A stretch of 60,668 nt of DNA, from positions 1 to 60,668 of the forward strand of contig SVHG01000014.1 in the NCBI GenBank assembly GCA_015055965.1, written 5' to 3'. Below, one piece after another: positions 39,577 through 48,005 of the stretch (position 1 is its first letter; each line of letters starts with the position of its first letter). Below the pieces are notes generated by a model. The model was not told where the DNA came from and ran no database searches. It worked only from the letters and a program-made list of their open reading frames with translations. A program made the translations under genes and the position numbers. Origin of the DNA: Clostridiales bacterium (GTDB lineage: Bacteria > Bacillota > Clostridia > Christensenellales > Borkfalkiaceae).

Positions 39577-42414
39577 TTATTTACTATATTCAACAACGAA
39601 ATCATCAACGTAAATGTTAACACTCTTATTGATTCTTTCAAAGTTATAAACGTAAAATTGAGTTATGAAATCGTTATCTGCAGCAGTCCACATTGCACCG
39701 CCAAGAGAAATAGTTGCTCCCGCAAAAATCGTTCCACCAAGAACTGTTTCATAATCAGCTCTTTCAATCTTAATTTCATACCACTGATTTGCAACGATAG
39801 CAACGGCTAACGAACCAACAACGTATTGAGGATCTCTTTCATTTACCCATTCAGCATAGGCATTCTTACCAAGATAATAGGTGTTATCACCGTTTAAATC
39901 CTCAATATAAATCCAGAAAGAGAAACTGGTTGAGTTAGAAATATCACCTGCTATATTATTTTCTGCTAAGTTAAATATAATTGATTGAGTTTCATCACTC
40001 AAATTGTGGACTACAGCACTGCTATTACCTGAATGAACCTTTTGATTTGAAATTTCAAAAGAGGATACGTCACCATAATAATATCTGCAAGCCTCAACCG
40101 CTGCTGCGTTACCATCTTCAAAGTCTGCAACAACACCATATTTTCCAGCCTCGTAAACAGATAGTGAAGTCTTTAAATCTGCATTTGCAGGTTGTTTATT
40201 GCCATTGTTTTGAGTTGCGATATAATATATAGTGTATTTTCCGGCAACTGTGGGAGTAAAACTATTGTTTGTGAGAGTAATTTCCTCCCCTACTGCGTTA
40301 TAAACGAAAACTGATAGATGTAATCCGTTGGGGTCATCTTCATTAATGGTATCAATAACACCCTTATTCCAAATTTCAGGAATTACGTTTAATGAATAAC
40401 TTACGCCAACCTCACCAGGGATTAATAAAAATTTATCATCGGGTGAAATTAGAATTTGTGCTCCTACGTCAATAACCTTTTCTATCGTGTTGATAATCCC
40501 ATCTTTTTCTATTCTCAAAGAAATAGTATGCTTACCAATTTCGGTAGGAATAAAGTATTTACCATCTGTTATTTCAACACTTTTGTTGCGCTTATCAACA
40601 ATTTTTATTACTTCGGCGGTTACATCGCTCACCACTGCACCACCAACGGTAAACAATGAAAGGTCCACCTCGTATTTAGCATTTTGAGCGTATCTAATAC
40701 CTTCTTTCGTTTCAGGATTAAAGGTTTCAATAGTGGCGTTTGATGCAAAAACTAATTCCTCAGGATCCCCTTCTTTAATAATACGAAGATTATCAAAATA
40801 TAAGTTACCATTCAAAGCACTTCCCTTTGAATCGTATAACATAATAGTTTGATTGCGGAAATCACCAATGAATGAACTTGCCGTAAACACCACGAAATTC
40901 CATAAACCTGATTCAACAACCGCCTTTTCACTACTATTTGAAATTTCCATAGTCAAATTAGCAGAAGTGCCATTATATACCCACATAGAAAGGTATTTTG
41001 CTCCATTCATATTTTTAATGGGGAAGTTATCTGCAATTAAAATTTGAGCGGCTCTGTTATCCTTTAAAATAGCCTTTAGCGATGCTCTGTTATAATCTTT
41101 GCTTTCCTTATAAACCTCTCCAACGGATGAAACAAGGGTTATTTTTGCGGTCATACTATCCGTTGCAAACATATCTATTTCATCGTTTGCAAAATCTGCA
41201 ATTAACCCACTTACGCCATTAACCCAAAATGGAGTGCTTACCTCATATGAGTTTTCAACCCCGTTTACTTGACCTCTAATCGTATAAGTAACGTTATATT
41301 TACCTTGAACTTGGGCGGTAAACGTGTTATTATTAATCGCAATGTCGCTACCGTCAGGCGCAATAACCTTAGACGTAAGAGTTACGTCATTTTTAATCTC
41401 TTCAGTGCCCGGTTTAAACACGTCGATTGAGGGAAGTTCAATGCTTTCGCCAACCTTATAAACGCCTCCGTAAACGGCTGACGTATGAACGAATTCAACA
41501 TCAAAAGGAATTGCTATTTTATTTTGAATGCCTTGATAATCGTAAGTAGCAACTAAATTATATGTTCCTGCCTTGTTTATAACGTAAACACCATCAATGC
41601 TTTCAACAACGTTACCTTCGCCATCTAACACCTGCTTAGTCATATCGTTATCTGCTTGATAAATTCTATAACCTTCGGGAGAGAAAGCGCATATTTCAGG
41701 CAACGTAAATGCTTCGCCTGCAATCTTTGCATCAAAAGCCGTTGTGTAACCGCCACCGTTAGCAAGAAGCATTTCACATTCGCCGTTCATTCCGGACTTA
41801 TAAAGTCTTACGTCATCAATATAAACGTCATATTCAATAACCTTGCCGGCATCCTTACCAACTGCGCTAATATTAAACCAGTTGAATGATAAGTTGTATT
41901 TAATAACGTTAAATAATGAAGAGCCCTTTGCGATTTTAATTTTCGTCCACGTTTTACCAGTAATTGCAGAATTTACGTAAACGCCATTACTTGATGTCCA
42001 TTCCGCAGTATTACCCAACGCAACTACTCCATCATAATCAGCATAAATCCAAAAACTTACGTATTCATAATCGCGAATATCGCGCTCAATTATGTGATCA
42101 GCAAAAGAAAATTCCGCAGTCGCAAATTGTGAAATACTTAATTTTAACGATTTTTCGCCAGACAAAACAAATTTTTTATCACTATTAAGCTGTTTTGTCA
42201 TTCCGTTACCACATTCGATAACTTCAATAGATTCATCTTCCTCAAAGCCGGTTATAACGCTTATTGGCGTAATCTCCACTTCGTCACTGGAAGAATTTGA
42301 ATGACTAGAACTGCTGGAATCATCATGCTCGGGTTTAATCAAAAATATACTTAATCCAACAGCAAAAGCAAGTAACAATGTCACACCTAAAATAATAATC
42401 TTTTTATTTTTCAT
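39577..42414 (-). CDS. Large membrane-anchored protein with CBM-like and Ig-like domains
   Basis: 945 residues. One N-terminal membrane helix (~4-26), without a clear lipobox, anchors an extracellular chain. A Ser-rich linker leads to three sandwich domains with the same signature (S-F-W-I-Y or S-M-W-V-Y strand near ~120, ~465 and ~860, and an I-Y-[IV]-D-D-[VF] or Y-F-D-N-L-R end), as in CBM families that bind long glycans. Between them are at least four Ig-like or Big-type domains with A-G-[TK]-Y-[NT]-[LVI] turns. No catalytic domain is seen. It probably holds the glycan close to the cell. Confidence 0.6.
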   Translation of the reverse strand: MKNKKIIILGVTLLLAFAVGLSIFLIKPEHDDSSSSSHSNSSSDEVEITPISVITGFEEDESIEVIECGNGMTKQLNSDKKFVLSGEKSLKLSISQFATAEFSFADHIIERDIRDYEYVSFWIYADYDGVVALGNTAEWTSSNGVYVNSAITGKTWTKIKIAKGSSLFNVIKYNLSFNWFNISAVGKDAGKVIEYDVYIDDVRLYKSGMNGECEMLLANGGGYTTAFDAKIAGEAFTLPEICAFSPEGYRIYQADNDMTKQVLDGEGNVVESIDGVYVINKAGTYNLVATYDYQGIQNKIAIPFDVEFVHTSAVYGGVYKVGESIELPSIDVFKPGTEEIKNDVTLTSKVIAPDGSDIAINNNTFTAQVQGKYNVTYTIRGQVNGVENSYEVSTPFWVNGVSGLIADFANDEIDMFATDSMTAKITLVSSVGEVYKESKDYNRASLKAILKDNRAAQILIADNFPIKNMNGAKYLSMWVYNGTSANLTMEISNSSEKAVVESGLWNFVVFTASSFIGDFRNQTIMLYDSKGSALNGNLYFDNLRIIKEGDPEELVFASNATIETFNPETKEGIRYAQNAKYEVDLSLFTVGGAVVSDVTAEVIKIVDKRNKSVEITDGKYFIPTEIGKHTISLRIEKDGIINTIEKVIDVGAQILISPDDKFLLIPGEVGVSYSLNVIPEIWNKGVIDTINEDDPNGLHLSVFVYNAVGEEITLTNNSFTPTVAGKYTIYYIATQNNGNKQPANADLKTSLSVYEAGKYGVVADFEDGNAAAVEACRYYYGDVSSFEISNQKVHSGNSSAVVHNLSDETQSIIFNLAENNIAGDISNSTSFSFWIYIEDLNGDNTYYLGKNAYAEWVNERDPQYVVGSLAVAIVANQWYEIKIERADYETVLGGTIFAGATISLGGAMWTAADNDFITQFYVYNFERINKSVNIYVDDFVVEYSK

Positions 42415-42449
42415 TGTGTCCTTCCTTTTTGTTAATAATTATCAAAATA

Positions 42450-44099
42450 CTACTGTCTTCCGTATCCTGCTTTCACAAGCATTCTGCTCCATTCACGAGT
42501 ATAATATCCAATATCCTGGTTGTAAACGTCAATAGCGGAAGCCCCGTCGTAAAGTAATTTTTCAAAGCCACGAGTTGCACTTGTGAATACACTGTGACCC
42601 GTGTAATCAAGACCTGCTTTATACGACATAGGATAACGCAATCCCATAATCAAAAGTCTTGTGTTGGGGTTATCTACTATATCAATAATAGAATTAACAA
42701 ATTCAGTGTGATGACCTTGAGTGGTGTCTGCCTTGTAACCAAATGAACTTAAAATTCCGTATTTAACAAGAATTTCTTGCGCGATATCGCTTGCATAGAA
42801 TAACACGAACTGATAAGCTTCTTCCTTTTCAGTTGAATATGCAGGGATTGCAATCTTGTTTTGAGCGGTTAAGCCTGAACAAGCAATATTTCTTGCATTA
42901 GAAATTGTTTGAGTAATTTCATCGCTTTGTGCTTGATTCTTGCCTGCATATAAAGGTGCTTCAGTCGTTAAACCATCAACGTAATCAATTGCCTTGCGAA
43001 GTTCTTCTTCAGTAATTCCTAATTTATCTGCAAGACGGCTTGTCACGGGAGTTTTAATAATCTTAAATGAAATATCTGCGTTTTCAGCATAGAAATCTAA
43101 CGCTGTTTCGGTTTCAATCCATGAGCCTGAAGGAATAAATGCGGCCTCACCATCTAAAAATGCAACCTGTGATTGAAGGTTATCTTTATTTTGAGTATCG
43201 GGATGCATATATCCGTAACCACTGTAAATGAATCGAGACATTTCTTCAATTGCAACAAGTTTACCTTCGCTTTCCAATGCGCTAACGTCAGGAACGTAAT
43301 TGTTTTCGGTTGCACCTGCGGGCGCAGCGGCAAAATATTTATCAACGGCGGCTAAGCCATCGTATTGGGCCCACCAAGTAGGCCATACGAAGTTCCAGTA
43401 TGCGGAATTATTAGCGCTAATGATACCATTTGATCTCTTATTAGGAGCAACGACCTTACCTGTTGTCGTCATGCCTGATTTAATAAGATCAAGAGTTTCT
43501 TCCCATTCGTCGGTAGTTCTAGGAATTTGAGTGATTTCATAATTTTCCAAAACCTTCATATTGCAAATTAAACCTTCAATAGAGGTTGTCCAAGGAATGG
43601 TATATGCCTTGTTTTCACTGCCGTTAATTTCAAAGGTAAGATTTGCTTCGTAAAGGTCATCTCTTACCAAATCTCTTAGGGTTGCACCATTTTTTCCAGG
43701 AACTTCTCGGCTGTAAAGTTCACTTAAATCTTGGAATAAATTTTCGTAACCGCCAACGTTACGAGCTGAATCAATAATAGAGAAACAAGGTGACATTGAA
43801 AAATAAAGGTCAACCGTATTTTTCCTATATGAGGTAAATCTTGCAATTGCAGAGTTGGTTACGTTATCATCGGTCGTATATGTAACCTGAATACCCGTTT
43901 CTTTTGTGAATGCATCGCAAAGTTCTTTAATATATTCCTCACCATAACCAGCTACGGTGAAGTTAACCTCTAAAACACCGCTTGTTTTTCCGGAATCCGC
44001 TTGACGAATTAATAAAATGCCACAAACCAAAACAACAACAGCCATAACGATACTTACAACAACTATTATAATCTTTTTATTTTTTTGATTAACTTCCAT
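42450..44099 (-). CDS. ABC transporter sugar-binding protein
   Basis: 549 residues. An N-terminal membrane helix (~9-31) includes Cys26 but in a poor lipobox (VLVCG), so it may be helix-anchored. The rest is a cluster-B, family 1 extracellular solute-binding protein: FTVAGYGEEYIKELCDAFTKETGIQVTYT at the start of lobe I (shown in part), then YTIPWTTSIEGLICN and AAFIPSGSWIETE. Such proteins bring oligosaccharides to MalFG-like permeases. At 549 residues it is longer than the usual ~420-450, consistent with a large ligand. Confidence 0.82.
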   Translation of the reverse strand: MEVNQKNKKIIIVVVSIVMAVVVLVCGILLIRQADSGKTSGVLEVNFTVAGYGEEYIKELCDAFTKETGIQVTYTTDDNVTNSAIARFTSYRKNTVDLYFSMSPCFSIIDSARNVGGYENLFQDLSELYSREVPGKNGATLRDLVRDDLYEANLTFEINGSENKAYTIPWTTSIEGLICNMKVLENYEITQIPRTTDEWEETLDLIKSGMTTTGKVVAPNKRSNGIISANNSAYWNFVWPTWWAQYDGLAAVDKYFAAAPAGATENNYVPDVSALESEGKLVAIEEMSRFIYSGYGYMHPDTQNKDNLQSQVAFLDGEAAFIPSGSWIETETALDFYAENADISFKIIKTPVTSRLADKLGITEEELRKAIDYVDGLTTEAPLYAGKNQAQSDEITQTISNARNIACSGLTAQNKIAIPAYSTEKEEAYQFVLFYASDIAQEILVKYGILSSFGYKADTTQGHHTEFVNSIIDIVDNPNTRLLIMGLRYPMSYKAGLDYTGHSVFTSATRGFEKLLYDGASAIDVYNQDIGYYTREWSRMLVKAGYGRQ

Positions 44100-44121
44100 A
44101 TTTATATTTTCTCCTTTATTT

Positions 44122-44988
44122 TTAGCCTTTTAGTCCACCTGCAACGGTGTTAGTCATAATCATTTCTTGGAATGAAGCGTATATAATAACAACGGGAAGG
44201 GTTGCTATAAATATACAAGCATAGTATAACGGGTAATCAGCACGGATCTTTGGCTCATATTGGAAAAGATATAAGCCTGAAGCCATAGTGGGATATCCCT
44301 GCAAGAACATTAAAGGTGTTAGATAGTCGTTCCAAAGTCCAATAAAGCCAACGATACCTAAGGCTGCACACATTGGCAATGCGTGAGGCAACATTATTTT
44401 GAAGAAAACGTCATAATGATTAGCACCGTCAACGAATGCCGCTTCTGCATATTCCCAGGAAACACCCTTGTAAAAACCGTATAATAATAAGAAGTTAAAG
44501 CCTAAACCGCTTGACGCAGTAATTATGTATAACGGAGTATCTAATAGATTTAACGTTCCCAATAAATCATATACCGCAGGTAGTGAACCACTAAAGGTAA
44601 ATAGCATGGTTATTAGAGCCAAACTATAAATTAAATCTCTTCCGGGGAAAGTATATTTTGCAACGCAATAAGCAGTGCAAACGGTAACAAAAATATTGAT
44701 GGCGGTATAACCACCCGCGAACCAAATTGAGTTAAATATCAAACCAATAAGACTCGTTTGATTTACCTCTAAGGTTTCAAATGCCCTTAAATAATTTTCA
44801 AAATGTAATTTCTTTGGAAAAGCCATTGGCTCACGCATAAACTCAAGCTTATCTTTAAGTGATGAAATAAACGCCCAGCTAAACGTGTAAATATACGTTA
44901 AGGAATAGAGGAAGAAGAATATACCAACTATCCAAAATACGACGTTTTTAGAATTCAATCGTTCTTGATAAGATCTTTGTCTTTTCAT
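44122..44988 (-). CDS. Sugar ABC transporter permease (MalG-type)
   Basis: 288 residues with six membrane helices. The EAA loop EAAFVDGANHYDVFFKIMLP (~185-204) docks an ATPase; the C-terminus ENDS in NTVAGGLKG as in MalG-like carbohydrate permeases. It partners with the permease 13 bp upstream and the binding protein downstream. No ATPase gene is in the operon. Confidence 0.88.
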   Translation of the reverse strand: MKRQRSYQERLNSKNVVFWIVGIFFFLYSLTYIYTFSWAFISSLKDKLEFMREPMAFPKKLHFENYLRAFETLEVNQTSLIGLIFNSIWFAGGYTAINIFVTVCTAYCVAKYTFPGRDLIYSLALITMLFTFSGSLPAVYDLLGTLNLLDTPLYIITASSGLGFNFLLLYGFYKGVSWEYAEAAFVDGANHYDVFFKIMLPHALPMCAALGIVGFIGLWNDYLTPLMFLQGYPTMASGLYLFQYEPKIRADYPLYYACIFIATLPVVIIYASFQEMIMTNTVAGGLKG

Positions 44989-45001
44989 TTTTCCACCCCC
45001 C

Positions 45002-45928
45002 TTAATATACTACGTCAGGGTAAAGCTTTTCAGTAAGCTTTTTAACACCCAAAACAAGAGGAACTGAAACCAACGTGCAACAGAAGGCTACCGTTGAAGG
45101 ATAGTAAATCGACTGTTGATTTCTTGTTGTTATCCATATCCAGAAAGCAATCGACGCAGTGTCATGATCACCTCCTGTTAATAATAGAACGGCACCCGAG
45201 GATGTAAATATACCAGCGACCGTCGTTACTATTATGGTTGAAAGGGTTGGCCACATCATGGGAATCATTATTTTAAAGAATTCCTCTCTCATATTAACTC
45301 CGTCTATCTGCGCCGCCTCTATTACAGCCATAGGCAATCTGCCCATTGCGCCGGTAAATATAATTAAGTTCACGGAAAACCCCGTCCAAATACCGTATAA
45401 AAGAACTAATGGTAGAGCCCATTCATCCGTCAACAAATAGTTTTGCGGTGGATTACCACTAATTGTTGAAATCAACATTGCAACAGGTCCGCCCACTGAA
45501 GGATTAAATAAAAATTTATAAAGCGTCGCCAATACCGCACCGGATACAATATTAGGTAGGAAAAAGATTACCCTATAGTATCTGTAAAATCGTATTTTCT
45601 TATAAAGGAAATACGCAAGCAGTAAGGACAATGGCAATATAATCACAGCGGTTGAAGCAAAGTAAATCAACGTGTTTTTAAACATTGACGCGATATTAAT
45701 ATAAGGATTATCTGAAAATAAATCCTCAAAAAAATACTTCCAATTTATAAATGAAAACCTTACCTCACCATACTCTTCAACACGAAAGGCATTCAATATC
45801 GATTGAAAATTTACGTATAGCCAAAATATTAAAAAATTCAACATTGGCACAATAAGCATCGAAATTAAAAAAAGTGATTTATTATTTTTCGTTGGATCAG
45901 AGCCCTTTCCTTTCTTTATCTCTTGCAC
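45002..45928 (-). CDS. Sugar ABC transporter permease (MalF/UgpA-type), first gene of the operon
   Basis: 308 residues with six membrane helices and the EAA loop EAAQIDGVNMREEFFKIMIP (~205-224). A ~25-residue basic N-terminal tail precedes the first helix. It is the first gene after the minus-strand promoter at 46053-46082, so it leads the ten-gene run that ends at 28777, with gaps of 10-74 bp throughout. Confidence 0.88.
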   Translation of the reverse strand: MQEIKKGKGSDPTKNNKSLFLISMLIVPMLNFLIFWLYVNFQSILNAFRVEEYGEVRFSFINWKYFFEDLFSDNPYINIASMFKNTLIYFASTAVIILPLSLLLAYFLYKKIRFYRYYRVIFFLPNIVSGAVLATLYKFLFNPSVGGPVAMLISTISGNPPQNYLLTDEWALPLVLLYGIWTGFSVNLIIFTGAMGRLPMAVIEAAQIDGVNMREEFFKIMIPMMWPTLSTIIVTTVAGIFTSSGAVLLLTGGDHDTASIAFWIWITTRNQQSIYYPSTVAFCCTLVSVPLVLGVKKLTEKLYPDVVY

Positions 45929-46052
45929 TACCTAATCCCTCCTATTGCTACTTAATAACGTGGGTAAAACTTAAAAACTTTTTATTAGTGACCGCATCGT
46001 TTTTAAATTATTAAATGCGTCTACACTGTTCGCCATATTACCCTGCGATTTA

Positions 46053-46082
46053 ATATTAATATTTTTTTTAAAATATTGTCAA
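46053..46082 (-). promoter_or_regulatory. Promoter of the ten-gene glycan operon
   Basis: Minus strand: TTGACA (46077-46082), an 18-bp spacer, TAATAT (46053-46058). It faces away from the araC promoter; the two -35 boxes are about 30 bp apart. The 7-bp ends TCAAGA and TCTTGA of the two boxes form an inverted repeat. An AraC-type activator would most likely bind between or beside them. The leader to 45928 is ~120 nt, with no clear attenuator. Confidence 0.6.
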
Positions 46083-46111
46083 GATGGAAATTTGATTTTT
46101 GTTATTTTTTC

Positions 46112-46140
46112 TTGACTAATATTAAAAAAAATGATACAAT
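46112..46140 (+). promoter_or_regulatory. Promoter of the araC-type regulator
   Basis: TTGACT (46112-46117), 17-bp spacer, TACAAT (46135-46140). The -10 box overlaps the first in-frame ATG at 46131, which therefore cannot be the translation start from this promoter. Confidence 0.65.
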
Positions 46141-46172
46141 TTATTAAACAATCAATGAGGAATGAAGCTCTT

Positions 46173-47630
46173 ATGATTATAAATTCTCAAAGCCTAATGC
46201 AAATAAAACCTTGCGTTTATTATAATCAAATTTATGATAATAAATTTTTAATGCAAATGCACAAGCATAATTCGCTGGAAATAATGTACGTTAGAAGTGG
46301 ATTTATGATTTTGCATTACGTTAACGTTGAGGAAAAAAAGATCAATTTTACCCTTTCACAAGGGCAATTCGTGTTAATTCCACCAATGCTATCGCATAAA
46401 ATCTCTTTCGAAAAAACACAGTCCAATATTTTAAATATTGAATTTGAAAGTCGCACCCCAACGATTAAAATTGAAAACTTGTTTTTAAAAAACGATATCA
46501 CTAAAAGTTTTCCTATTCATAATCAGCTTTTCAAGGATTTTAAAACTCCTTTAATTTTTAATGATACCAATAAATTTTTACAAAAACTTGTGAATTTGCA
46601 CGAGGTTTTAGATTTTGAGTTTTCAACACCGCAATTTGAGCTTATGTACACCCTAAACATTAGCCAACTTATAACGAGCATTTTGCTTTGCGAATGTCAG
46701 TCAATCAACAAAAAAAGCGGTAATCATTATATAAAAAAAGCCTCGCTGTTTATTCAGCAAAACCTACATAAAGATTTATCTATTTCGCAAATTGCAACGG
46801 TGGCAGGATGTAGCATTGTTTATTTAGAAAGGTTATTTAAATCCTTTTATGACACTACAATTAGAAAAAAGATTAACGAACTTCGCATTGAGCGCGCCAA
46901 ATATTTGTTAAAGCAATCAAACCAAACAATCCGCGAAATTGGTTACAATATAGGCTTTTCATCTCCTCAATCATTCATAAATAATTTTAAAGCGTTAACA
47001 AAAACAACCCCAAAAGATTATAAGCAAGACGTAAAACAAAATTACACCCAACTTCACGCATATGAACAGGCCTATTTTGATGAAAAATTTAATCGCTTTA
47101 TCCCTTTTGCAAAAAACACCATGTTAATTAATCAATCAATTAATGATTGCTTAAATAACGACAATACAAACTGTTTCCTTTACAGTCAAAGAACCAATTT
47201 AAAAAAGTCCCAAGCTATAGCTTTAAAGAATAACGCCAAATATATATTTGTTGACGCAAATCTATTCAAAAATGATAAGAAAAAGTTAGAGTCTTTTATT
47301 AATACGTTTGATAGGCTTGAGTTGTCCCCATTTTTTGTGGGATTATACGTCCGCAATGACAACAGCGAAATTCTAAAAGCCACTTTAGAGTTTATTCATA
47401 AAAATTTACCAAATAAACGAATCATTTTCCACCCAACAAACGATCAAATTACTAACGAATTAAATAACGACGTTACAGACCTTGTTATTACTAACGGTGA
47501 GCGACACAACGGCATTAAGCAAATCAACATATGGTTATATCTTCCATATACCGATGAGGGGATTCGCGAAGCTGTTACCTCATTAAACAATACAACATGC
47601 GAAGGCGTTGTATATTATTCAGTTTGCTAA
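46173..47630 (+). CDS. AraC-family regulator with a barrel-like C-terminal domain
   Basis: Start 46173 is chosen over ATG 46131 because the latter lies in the promoter; GAGG at 46157 serves 46173 with a 12-nt gap, while ATG 46155 is also possible. 485 residues. A cupin-like ligand domain is at ~15-90 (HKHNSLEIMYV), and the two helix-turn-helix units at ~186-285 (LSISQIATVAGCS, TIREIGYNIGFSSPQSF). Residues ~300-485 are extra. The strands KYIFVDANLF (~356), FFVGLYVRND (~387), NKRIIFHP (~414), VTDLVITNG (~434), INIWLYLP (~451) and EGVVYYS (~477) follow the order of the IDEP barrel proteins of the divergent operon. It lacks the DEP residues. Confidence 0.8.
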   Translation: MIINSQSLMQIKPCVYYNQIYDNKFLMQMHKHNSLEIMYVRSGFMILHYVNVEEKKINFTLSQGQFVLIPPMLSHKISFEKTQSNILNIEFESRTPTIKIENLFLKNDITKSFPIHNQLFKDFKTPLIFNDTNKFLQKLVNLHEVLDFEFSTPQFELMYTLNISQLITSILLCECQSINKKSGNHYIKKASLFIQQNLHKDLSISQIATVAGCSIVYLERLFKSFYDTTIRKKINELRIERAKYLLKQSNQTIREIGYNIGFSSPQSFINNFKALTKTTPKDYKQDVKQNYTQLHAYEQAYFDEKFNRFIPFAKNTMLINQSINDCLNNDNTNCFLYSQRTNLKKSQAIALKNNAKYIFVDANLFKNDKKKLESFINTFDRLELSPFFVGLYVRNDNSEILKATLEFIHKNLPNKRIIFHPTNDQITNELNNDVTDLVITNGERHNGIKQINIWLYLPYTDEGIREAVTSLNNTTCEGVVYYSVC

Positions 47631-47760
47631 CTTTTCTACCTCATACTATAAAATAAATCATTAACCCAACACAAAAAGAGACTATAAAAGGCATGATTTA
47701 AATTAGCAAACTAAATCATTAGATGAAAATTAAAATATGAATTTTATTAATACCCACCAA

Positions 47761-47797
47761 AACACGCTCACTTTTAAATCAGGGCGTGTTTTTTTGT
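47761..47797 (+). terminator. Terminator of the araC-type gene
   Basis: AACACGC (47761-47767) pairs with GCGTGTT (47784-47790), followed by a T-run. The 47631-47760 stretch shows no gene. Confidence 0.7.
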
Positions 47798-47810
47798 TAA
47801 AGTATAAATA

Positions 47811-47845
47811 AAAAGTGCCGATATAGGTCGATTATCAGCACTTTT
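47811..47845. terminator. Conserved-loop hairpin, member F
   Basis: AAAAGTGC (47811-47818) pairs with GCACTTTT (47838-47845). GATA and TATC extend the stem inward, and the core reads ATATAGGTCGATTA. It lies between convergent araC and the alpha-galactosidase gene. From 47846 to 48005 the sequence is AT-rich, and no gene is seen. Confidence 0.7.
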
Positions 47846-48005
47846 ATACAAATATTTAGAAAAATTTTATAATGAAGAACTTTAAAATATAAAAAACAAT
47901 CTATTATATTTTAAATAAAAATTTAAGATCTATTAGTTAATTAGAACCTCAAATTTTAAAATAGACATAAAAGATGGATATTTTTAAAAAGTAACGTTAA
48001 ACTTC

